Assembly: GCA_008690995.1 (NCBI GenBank)
Contig: VRMN01000008.1
Location: 682,001 to 746,000 of the forward strand
From: Porphyridium purpureum
Lineage: Eukaryota > Rhodophyta > Bangiophyceae > Porphyridiales > Porphyridiaceae
Length of the DNA: 64,000 bases
Direction of reading: 5' to 3'
The translations under genes and the position numbers were made by a program. Below the pieces are notes generated by a model. It was not told the DNA's origin. It saw only the letters and a program-made list of their open reading frames with translations, and did not search any database. Below, in pieces: positions 18,837 to 26,790 of the stretch (positions are counted from its first letter, which is position 1; every line of letters begins with the position of its first letter).

Positions 18837-20759
18837 GCAAACATCCAAGCGGACATTTGCTCGGCAAACCCTGCGAGCTTTTCATTTTTGCCGCACGCAA
18901 GTGAGGTCATGCTTGTCGCCTGCTTTCGTCTTGGACACAGGCAAGACTTGGCGACCTGTGTCGGGCTTGCTGAGGAAACGAAAAGGGAATGAACAAAAAA
19001 GAATGAGAAGAAGTAGACGATACAGAACTTTTTACGTTTCAGAGGCCTGCTCCGTACAGAAGGCGGTGTTTACATTATCCGCGAGGTGAGGCTTCCGATT
19101 GATGTATGTCGCTTCCAGTCGAGAGCAATGTAAAGACATGGAAGCGCCATTTTTTTGGGGAGCAAAGCGTGTGTCCAGCATGCCGCGACTTCAGCTCGTT
19201 TTACACAAAGCCACCACTGTCACGTATCTGACGTTGAGTCTTCGAAATATTGACCGAAAATGCAAGTGCCAAGTGCATCGCAGAATGGAAGTTCGCCGCG
19301 AGATGGAGCACCACCCCGTGTGTCTTCAAAGAATTAATCCATTCCAGTGCGAGACCTTGGCCTACGAATTCGAAGCGTTCGGATCTGGTAGCAAAGTCTG
19401 ATTGTGCGACCGCAAGGCTCTCACGGTTGCTAGTTCGAGAACCGTCGGGTTTCCCGTGGCGTCGGCCTCACCCATCCATTTTTCATCGGATGCGACATGC
19501 GGCTTGATGAGCACCTTCATTCGCGACGTTGGGACTTAGGCTTTAAAGCGGCGATCCAGCTGGCGGATGTCTTCGGGTGCGCTGCCCCTGTCGCCCCTTG
19601 CTGCTGTCTCTGCGTTGGGCGCGTGCGTTTTGAATGCTTTTGTCTCGATGCCCCATACTCTTTCAGGACAGTTTCAAACCGCGTGTCTCGAGCACGCGCG
19701 CACGCCGCTCACTGTCTGCGTTCAGCAGATCGACTCCGCTCCTGCATCCTTTCGCTTTGGTCACTGTGTGCAGCTCGTTGCTTCCGACTCGGTCCTGCAC
19801 CACGCACGAGGGGTCCTCAATGACATCCGTTCGTTTGATGTAGAAATCGCGGTCGTGCGTATTCTTCATTTTGATGGACGCGTGCTGCGCGCACCCAGCC
19901 GTCAGACGTAGTCGACCAAGGTTTTGTCCAATGCGGACATTCCGCCAGCAGACTCCCTTTACCCGGTCTGCTCAAACTTGGACGACGGGGCTACCATTTT
20001 CTCTGTGCCCCTTTCGGACCCGCCTCCTGGCGCCACGTGACAACTGCTAGACCTGTTCCGTATAGATGCACACGCGCCAATCAACTCTGCACCAACGCGC
20101 TGCAACACAAATCGGCTGCAAGTCCGCGGTAAAGCCATTGCAGCACAGGGAATGGCAACCTGGGAAAGTTTTGGAGGTGAAACCGATGGGAAGGACACGT
20201 GACTTCCCATGCGGTGTTGCTTAAGATTCTGGAAGACCGAGATACTCCCGCTGTGAACATCAACACAGGGCGCGCGAAGAACACGAAAGCCAAAGAGAGA
20301 TTATCTCCAGCTTTCATGAGAGACAGAAACGTCAATCTCGGCGTGGAAGGCGCAGACAAGCACGTCAAGCGGCACCGCATTGTGGAAGTGCCAAATGTCG
20401 CGTTTGTGATAAGGAAGCTCGAAGAAACGTAAAAATCGTCCCTCTTGGCCGGTGCCACCTTGAGCGTGTCTTTTTGCGTGCGTGTTCGGACACGGATTTG
20501 TGGCCACAGGAAGCGCGTGCCGTTTCCGGTTGCGTACCAAGACGCGCTCGAATTTGCAGTGCATGCGGCGCAGTGCAACGCGCGTCAATTTTGCCGATTC
20601 TGATCGAACGCGCGCCTTTCTCCAATACTTTTCACAAAAGGAATCGTGATGGGCTGATGAATCAGCGGTAGGCGCGACAGGGAACGAAAGAGGTCAGAAG
20701 GAAAGCGGGTGCGGGGGATATTGTGTGGGCTGCATGGTGCAAGGCAGAGGCGTGGTGCG
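18837..20759. other. 1.9-kb gap upstream of XLF-like gene
   Basis: No clear gene. One ATG-started frame of 114 codons (19567-19911) is listed as doubtful. The rest has frequent stops on both strands. No GTACAGT motif, RNA gene or repeat was noticed. Confidence 0.35.
19567..19911 (+). CDS. Doubtful 114-codon open frame
   Basis: ATG 19567 to stop 19911. The translation has a hydrophobic, signal-like start (LSPLAAVSALGACVLNAFV) and a well-mixed composition (FRFGHCVQLVASDSVLHHARGVLNDIRSF, ending HFDGRVLRAPSRQT), more protein-like than its neighbours. No family recognised; no canonical promoter seen. It could be a small secreted protein, an exon of a spliced gene, or chance. Confidence 0.25.
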   Translation: MSSGALPLSPLAAVSALGACVLNAFVSMPHTLSGQFQTACLEHARTPLTVCVQQIDSAPASFRFGHCVQLVASDSVLHHARGVLNDIRSFDVEIAVVRILHFDGRVLRAPSRQT

Positions 20760-22376
20760 ATGAATGTGCTGCATGAGCTGGCGGCAGTTCCGTGGGTGAG
20801 GCTGCCGGCGGCCGTGTCGGCGTCGGCGCTGCGCACGCCGCGGCAAGTGTCGGACGATGCGCGCAATAGTTCGAACGGGCTCGTGCGTGGAACGGGCGGA
20901 GGGTCATCGGAATCCCCGCGCTCCGGGGAGTGCTCGCCACAGAATGAAGCGGCGCCCGCCTCGGAGTGTGTCTGGTGGATTAAGTGGCGCCCAGATGATA
21001 CTGCGCGCGCTTACGCGGCGGCACTCACGGACCTGAAGACAGTGTACGTGGATGTGCACACGCGCGAGACGCTTGAGACGGTCGTGGCCTTTGACGAGTT
21101 TGACACGCTCCTTCGCGAGATGCCGCGGCTCATCCGCGAAGGAAGCGTGGTTTCGGCCGTTGCCGACCCGCGCACGAACAACCTCGCGCTCGTGCTCGAG
21201 CGCAGCGACGACCGAGCGGACGAGGCCATGAACACGACTCAAAAACACCATTCCGGCAAAGGAGGCGGCAGCATTCGGCCGGGCACCGCGCGCAAAGTAA
21301 GCTGGATGTTCAGCGCGGCGCGGTTAGACAACTCGGCGGAGGCCTTGAGAGACTACTTCATCTACCCGTACATGGGCATGTCCGCTGCCTTTTCGGTCAT
21401 CACAGACAAGCTCCTGTCCCGCGTGGAAGACTTTGCGCAGGGTGGTATGATCATGAGCGGAGTAGGAAACGGTAGGAGCGACGCGAATGGCGCAGAAATG
21501 AGAAGTGTGAACAGCTCCATGCGATTGGCTGGGAACAAGAACTCGAATTTAGACGTCGTGTTCTCCCGCGAGGCGTACGTGAAAGATATGCTCGCGACGG
21601 ACTCCGACGTGCGTCTTGCGCTCTCATCCGAGGCCGTTTTGCTACCGTCAGCGCCATCGTCGTCGGCGTCGACGCGCTCAAATGCCCTGGAGACGTCGTT
21701 GTACCAGCTTTATTTTCAGAACCTGGCCAGCATACGCTCGAGAGGCGGACAGGCGAGCGAAGTGCAGGTTCAAGTTCTTGCTCCAGGAAGTTGCCATGAG
21801 CCCGTCGCTCTTCCGTCGCGAAGCGAGACCAATTTGCATCGTATCGCGACACCTAGCGCCAGTACCGGGGCCGCGCCGCGCACGCGTGCTCACGAAGCGA
21901 ATGAAAATCGATCACAAGATAGCATACGCGCATTTACGGCCACGTCCGGTGCCCCGCCGCCGGGCGCACAACACGCTCAGAACGGAGAAATGCTGCGTTT
22001 GGGCGGGACGAGTGGTCTCGTTGAGTTGCATCACGGACAGCAGCAGAACGAGGCCCCACTGGGAAGATTAGGATCTGTGAAAGCAGTCACAGACGGCAGC
22101 ACATATGCTATGCAAGGCCAGGATCGGCATCAGCAGGGACTAGGGATGGCTGTCTCTTCTGTACGGCCTCTGCACACAAGTGCCGGCCTGGCTGGAGGAC
22201 TAGGTACCGGGGGTGGGGTATCAGGGGGCGGTGCAACGCTCTCACAAGCGTCACATACGCAAAAGCGAGAGCGCGCGACGCACAGTGATCTCATTGCGAT
22301 AGATATATCAAACTCGCAGGCAAGCTTCAACAGTGTGCGGTCAACTAAGCAGCGCAAGCGCAAGAATTTGACCTGA
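20760..22376 (+). CDS. NHEJ1: Probable XLF/NHEJ1 (Cernunnos) homologue
   Basis: 538 residues from ATG 20760. XLF joins XRCC4-DNA ligase IV in non-homologous end joining. Residues ~70-205 read like the XLF head domain: a Trp-rich first strand (CVWWIKW), TVYVDVHTRETLETVV and FDEFDTLLREMPRL in place of the strand-helix region, then SWMFSAARL matching human YWNFHCMLA, and YPYMGMSAAFSVI (MGMS at ~205) matching human RPLMGMSLALQCQ. A coiled-coil-like helix follows (ITDKLLSRVEDFA). The long tail (~240-538) is Ser/Ala/Gly-rich and disordered. It ends in a basic cluster TKQRKRKNLT, reminiscent of the C-terminal Ku-binding motif but without its aromatic residue. Much longer than human XLF (299 aa). Moderately sure: based on one strong motif plus overall layout. 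Confidence 0.6.
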   Translation: MNVLHELAAVPWVRLPAAVSASALRTPRQVSDDARNSSNGLVRGTGGGSSESPRSGECSPQNEAAPASECVWWIKWRPDDTARAYAAALTDLKTVYVDVHTRETLETVVAFDEFDTLLREMPRLIREGSVVSAVADPRTNNLALVLERSDDRADEAMNTTQKHHSGKGGGSIRPGTARKVSWMFSAARLDNSAEALRDYFIYPYMGMSAAFSVITDKLLSRVEDFAQGGMIMSGVGNGRSDANGAEMRSVNSSMRLAGNKNSNLDVVFSREAYVKDMLATDSDVRLALSSEAVLLPSAPSSSASTRSNALETSLYQLYFQNLASIRSRGGQASEVQVQVLAPGSCHEPVALPSRSETNLHRIATPSASTGAAPRTRAHEANENRSQDSIRAFTATSGAPPPGAQHAQNGEMLRLGGTSGLVELHHGQQQNEAPLGRLGSVKAVTDGSTYAMQGQDRHQQGLGMAVSSVRPLHTSAGLAGGLGTGGGVSGGGATLSQASHTQKRERATHSDLIAIDISNSQASFNSVRSTKQRKRKNLT

Positions 22377-22639
22377 TCCAAGCCAACTGAAAGAAAGCAA
22401 GGGAAGGAAAAAAAAAAGAAAAGAAGAAAAAAAGGGCAGAACGGAAGCACAGAAGAACCTGACCGATGGCCTTGTCCTTTTCTGCAGGACGCTGGAGCAG
22501 AACAAACCAGTCAAGACGTGTACATATTTCAGAGAAGAGTATTGTGGAATGCGGCGCGATCCGGTCATCTCCTCGGTCGCCGGAAAACGGCAACATGACT
22601 CGAAGCTCGGCTGCGGTACACCGAGGTGGCATGACTTGG

Positions 22640-23677
22640 TCAATCTCGAATCGTTTCGACACAAGCATGCACAAGTTTGGCGTTGAAAAAGTAAAAGTTA
22701 TTGATAGGCTTGTCCTGGCCTGTGACAAGCTTGATGATTTCTCTTGCCCACGCACCACCCAGAATCGCTGAGACTAAAGGCATTGACGTCGCTGCGCTTC
22801 TTGAGCATTCGTCTAATGTGTCCCAGGGCACGCGCTTGTCGTCAAGTCCCTGTTGTTGTGCAAGCTGTTTCGCCATCATTCGGAAGGACTCGAGGTCGCC
22901 CGAGTGCTGCGCGTCGATGCTGCTCGGCAAACGGCCGTGCTCCTTTTCGAAGGCCTCCAACGCTTGTACAACAAAAAATGCCGCCAGCGACCGCCTGGGA
23001 GCGGTCTCCCACCTGGCGTCTCGGCACGCCGAGAAAGCCTGGAAAGAAGCGGCTTCTTCTACGGTGAAAATCTTCTCTTCCGCGCCTTTGAACAATTCGC
23101 GTTTCTCAATCGAGTACACACGATTTTCGCCGGCATCTGTCAGGAAACATCCAAACGGACCAAACGACATGCCGCCCATGTAGGCCACTCCCGTCATGCG
23201 ACAATATCTCGCCAGCTTGAGCGCGACGAGGTCGAACAAGAGACCCACGCGGCACACTACGTTCGGCGCGACTGGCTCATTCGCGCCTGCTCGGTCGTAG
23301 TGATAAAGCGCAGAGACCGATGGCGGATGTTCAGCGCCCAACTCGCAGTCGTTGTTCACAAAATAGTCGTCCAGCACGACAGAATGCACGTGCTTTACGA
23401 GCGGATTCATGTCGCACATGTTGGCCACAAAGCTCATCACATCGTCACCAAACACGCCGCGGCAGCGCGTAGCTGCCTGCGCATCAACGCCATGCGTGCA
23501 CAAAAGCAGCGTGCCCACGCCCGCAAGCACCAAGTTCTTGGCGACCTCTTGCGCGAGTGATTCGCCCATATCTGCGATCAAGAGTACGCGCGCGCCGGTG
23601 ATCGCGCGCTGCGCTTCGACACCCCATAGCCGGATTTGTCGGTCGTACACCTCGTCTGCGCCAGGTTCGTGCTCCAT
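22640..23677 (-). CDS. SAE1: SUMO-activating enzyme subunit 1 (AOS1/SAE1)
   Basis: 345 residues from ATG 23677. It is the adenylation-partner half of the heterodimeric SUMO E1 (with UBA2), acting in the nucleus. The E1 opening YDRQIRLWGVEAQ is at ~12-24, followed by the Rossmann strand VLLIADMGESLAQEVAKNLVLAGVG. The usual GxGGLG loop is altered to ADMGESL, as tolerated in AOS1, which does not bind ATP itself. YMGGMSFGPFGCFLTD, a helical middle (SLAAFFVVQALEAFEKEHGRLP), and the C-terminal PLVSAILGGAWAREIIKLVTGQDKPINNFYFFN are typical of AOS1. No catalytic-cysteine domain, as expected. Convergent with the XLF-like gene, 263 bp apart; the gap holds an A/G-rich tract. Confidence 0.9.
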   Translation of the reverse strand: MEHEPGADEVYDRQIRLWGVEAQRAITGARVLLIADMGESLAQEVAKNLVLAGVGTLLLCTHGVDAQAATRCRGVFGDDVMSFVANMCDMNPLVKHVHSVVLDDYFVNNDCELGAEHPPSVSALYHYDRAGANEPVAPNVVCRVGLLFDLVALKLARYCRMTGVAYMGGMSFGPFGCFLTDAGENRVYSIEKRELFKGAEEKIFTVEEAASFQAFSACRDARWETAPRRSLAAFFVVQALEAFEKEHGRLPSSIDAQHSGDLESFRMMAKQLAQQQGLDDKRVPWDTLDECSRSAATSMPLVSAILGGAWAREIIKLVTGQDKPINNFYFFNAKLVHACVETIRD

Positions 23678-23833
23678 GGCGCTTTCGACCGGCAGCGTCA
23701 CGACCTGTGGCACGCGTCAAACAACGCAGTTTATTGTACAAAGGAAAGCGGGACGGAAACGAGTAAATGGAACACGACTTGGCGACGTGGCGCACACATG
23801 TTCCGCAAAGCTGCAAAGCTGAGCCCGAGCGGG

Positions 23834-24565
23834 CTAGCGACGCCCGTAAATGAACCAGAAGAGAAACGCAAACACGAAAAGAATGACACCTGCCGGCCCG
23901 TACGTCCTTAAAAGTCGCATGCGGTTCGCGTGCTTGGCACTTTCCGAGTACTTTTTCGATTCGCTTGTGAGACGGTAGGACTTTGTCTCAACAGCATCGA
24001 GCCGCTCGCCGCGGCCAAGTACCTCGTTGATATTCTTCGTCATGATATTATGCACGTCCTTGAGCTCTGTATTGAGCTTGTCCAGATTCCTTTGCGTCCG
24101 CGAGTCGGTGTAGAGCTTCTTGGTCTTCTGGATGAATCCGTCGAAGCGGATAAACTCGTATGGCTTGGACGCGCCGGCGACCTGCGCGCCGTACACAGTC
24201 AAGAATTCCTTGCGCAGCTCGTCGATATAGTCGTATGCCAGCTTCCGCGGGTAAGCGCGTTCCGTCAGCGTCAGAAAACAGACGCCACCGTCCACCACAT
24301 AATGGAAGCAGAACGCAGTTCCGCTTTCGACGCTCACAAACGTCTGCGACGCTGTAGGCCCCGGCTTGACGACCACATCTATCGCGTACGCCGTGTTCAT
24401 CCCGGACTCATGCGGCGGCGCCGCACGCGACAATGAGCGCAACAGCTTCTTGGCCTGCCGCTCGTAGGTTTCCATTTCGTTCGCGTGCGCGTCCTTCTCG
24501 TCTGCCATGGACGCGGCGAGCGGGAGGCCGTCGGCCAGCCGCCCGATCATCGTAATCTTTGGCAT
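23834..24565 (-). CDS. SEC22: R-SNARE Sec22
   Basis: 243 residues from ATG 24565. Sec22 is a longin-type R-SNARE of ER-Golgi transport. It opens with the family-typical MPKITMIGRLADGLPLAASM. The longin domain runs to ~130 (CFHYVVDGGVCFLTLTERAYPRKLAYDYIDEL). The SNARE motif is ~155-215 (NLDKLNTELKDVHNIMTKNINEVLGRGERLD, containing the zero-layer Arg), and the tail anchor is ~222-240 (GPAGVILFVFAFLFWFIYG). Length and order match yeast and animal Sec22 closely. Same strand as and 156 bp upstream of AOS1, but with no sign of co-transcription. Confidence 0.95.
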   Translation of the reverse strand: MPKITMIGRLADGLPLAASMADEKDAHANEMETYERQAKKLLRSLSRAAPPHESGMNTAYAIDVVVKPGPTASQTFVSVESGTAFCFHYVVDGGVCFLTLTERAYPRKLAYDYIDELRKEFLTVYGAQVAGASKPYEFIRFDGFIQKTKKLYTDSRTQRNLDKLNTELKDVHNIMTKNINEVLGRGERLDAVETKSYRLTSESKKYSESAKHANRMRLLRTYGPAGVILFVFAFLFWFIYGRR

Positions 24566-24940
24566 CGCTGCGCCAGATCCAGTTCCTCACTGACCTTCAC
24601 GTTCTCGCGCGCGTACGCGCTTCCAAGCTCATGCAGCACACAGCGCCTCTTGCTCACACACCCCCGTCTCCACGCACGCGCGTTGTCCTCCGCAAACTGA
24701 GGACACGAGGAGTCGCACGTGAAGAACGGACGCGGGAAATTACAGGGCGAGGACGGTGGGCGGCTGCGTGGATGATTTGTGGAGTGTGAAAGAGGCGGCG
24801 TTTCGGATTTCGGTGGAAATAAACATAGTTATATTGCTAGTTCTAGCACACAGAAGACATGAAAAGACGCACTGTTTGGTGCCGCGACGCGCGCATGTCC
24901 AAGCCTCGGTTGCGCAGAGGAGTTCAAAGTCACACACGAG
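24566..24940. other. Intergenic, Sec22 promoter / upstream 3' UTR
   Basis: 375 bp between two minus-strand genes. No TATA box or GTACAGT motif. Nothing else seen. Confidence 0.35.
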
Positions 24941-26008
24941 CTACGCAGGATTCTTAGGAGGTGGGAGGCCGATCCTGCCGCTGCCAGGGAACCCCTTGGC
25001 GCTCATCATCGGCCCGCCAGACTCCTGCAGCCGTTCTTCCTCTAGCACGGCGTCGGCCGTGGCCGTGCCCCAGCGCTTGTAAAACTGCTTTACAATGTCG
25101 ACGTGCTGCTCGCGAAAGTCCTTCTTCGAGAGCTCGTACGTCCTCTTGAACTTGATCTTTGCCAGAAAGCCCGGCACTCCCAGGTACTTTCTGCGTAGAT
25201 CCACTTTGACCTGCGATAATTTGACCGGGCGCAGCAGCAGGTGCATGATGAGATGATTATCCTCCGAGTTGCGCACAAACTCAAAGACGCGCTCGTCGTA
25301 GCGGTCCTTATCACCGGCCGAGTACACTTGTAGCAATGCCGGCGGGAGCGACTTTTCCTGCTCGCCCATGTACTCGAGCAAGGGCGGAGAGAACTTATCC
25401 ACTGCGACCACAAGCGCCGGGAGCACTTCCCCGGCCGGCAGGTTCGCAAAGCGGTCCTGGCACGAGAAGATGTCGTCCAGCCGTCCGACGAGACTTTCCT
25501 TCAGCGCGATTCTTCTTCGCTCCTCCAGCGCGCCGTTCAGCGAGGTTGCTGCCTCGACCCACGGCATGAGCAGTTTCTCCTCGTACTGGAAGTACCACTG
25601 CACGAACATCTCAAAGATGCTGAACCAGTCGTAAAAGTCCTCGATATCTTCGTGAGTGAGATCGAGCACACGCTTCTGCATGGACGCGACGAGGTAGTAC
25701 ATATCCTGGAGCTCCCTCCGAATGGCGTTGTGCGGCCACGCGACGACGTCCACCTCCCACTTTCCGTGGCCAAACTCGCACATGGCGAGCACGGGCTCCT
25801 TGAGCACGGTCTCTGTCATCTTGCGCATGCGCACCGACGACATCCGCTGCGAGCCGAGCTTCTGCGACGCCCCGGAGCCCACTGCCAGCCGCTGCGAACC
25901 CATGCGCTGCGAGCCCATGCGCTGCGAGCCCATGCGCTGCGAGCCCGCCGCCACGGCCGTCACGCCGGCCGACGAGCGGTCGCCCACATGCCCCCCGGCC
26001 TCTGCCAT
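24941..26008 (-). CDS. Hemerythrin-like four-helix protein with altered metal ligands
   Basis: 355 residues from ATG 26008. A disordered head contains GSQRM/GSQRL five times (residues ~22-56), encoded by 15-bp repeats. Then comes a hemerythrin/HHE-like bundle: WPHNAIRREL (His93), FVQWYFQYEEKLLMPW (~136-150) and LLEYMGEQEKSLPP (~210-222), with NHLIMHLLL at ~251-259. These align with the HxxxE-type helices of the family, but the ligand positions that should be His read Tyr139 and Tyr213, and one Glu reads Gln217. Canonical members bind a di-iron centre that carries oxygen or senses iron/redox; this one may bind metal differently or not at all (inference). A helical C-terminal extension follows. 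Divergent from the helicase gene. Confidence 0.6.
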   Translation of the reverse strand: MAEAGGHVGDRSSAGVTAVAAGSQRMGSQRMGSQRMGSQRLAVGSGASQKLGSQRMSSVRMRKMTETVLKEPVLAMCEFGHGKWEVDVVAWPHNAIRRELQDMYYLVASMQKRVLDLTHEDIEDFYDWFSIFEMFVQWYFQYEEKLLMPWVEAATSLNGALEERRRIALKESLVGRLDDIFSCQDRFANLPAGEVLPALVVAVDKFSPPLLEYMGEQEKSLPPALLQVYSAGDKDRYDERVFEFVRNSEDNHLIMHLLLRPVKLSQVKVDLRRKYLGVPGFLAKIKFKRTYELSKKDFREQHVDIVKQFYKRWGTATADAVLEEERLQESGGPMMSAKGFPGSGRIGLPPPKNPA

Positions 26009-26790
26009 CTACAATACCCCCCCAACGTCCCCTTCCCGTCACCCCCACCACCAATTCCTCCCCCTTCCACACAACAACTCGCCCCCTCTCCCCACTTATC
26101 ACCATTCCCCGCACGCCACCCCAGCCCTTCTTGTTCCTCGCTTTCAAAGAGTTCCACAGGCGCGAACCACAGCGCCACGCGGTGCTCGCTCATCAAGCGC
26201 GTTTTTCGCCTACGAGCGCGATTTTCCGCCTGGACCGGTTCCACCCCGCTCAACGACTCGGTGAACCGATTAAGGACCCACCGACAGTAACCGTTGGATC
26301 CGACACGCCGGAATGCGGCATGCGGCGTGCGGCATTACGGGACTGTACCCACAGCCGGGGTGTACTGTGAGCACTGCACTGACTGCTCCCCGCGCTGCGG
26401 TGGTGGGGGAGAGAGAGTGGAGAGAGAGGGGGAAGAGAGGAAGGAAGAAGGAGTTGTGTTTGGTGGCACAGAGTGAGGAACGGTGGGGTTCATGCTCCGG
26501 GATACACAGGTGCTCATGCTGTCCGCTTCGGGAAGGAGCGGTGTTCAATCGGAAACTCAGCCAACGGAAATTACTGTCGCATGCGTGTGCAGACCGCGTG
26601 GTTTGTGCGGATATCCGCATATGAAAACACCGCCGCGTTGATAGAGAGACGTGCGGGAGACGCGCGATGGCAGCGGGACGGAAACCCTAGGTGTGCTTTG
26701 TCGGGGTTTTGGTTGATAGGGTGAAAGGTGGTTGGGGGAGGAGAGGGGAAAAGGTGCGGGGGGTAGAGAGATGCGGTGGGTTAGTGCTTG
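26009..26790. other. Divergent promoter region, hemerythrin-like / helicase
   Basis: 782 bp. Carries ACTGTAC (26342-26348) and GTACTGT (26362-26368) as a close pair, a telo-box AAACCCTAG (26682-26690) about 100 bp before the helicase ATG, and a six-codon upstream ORF (26771-26791) whose TGA overlaps the helicase ATG. C- and G/A-rich tracts occupy 26010-26110 and 26395-26450. No gene seen. Confidence 0.5.
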
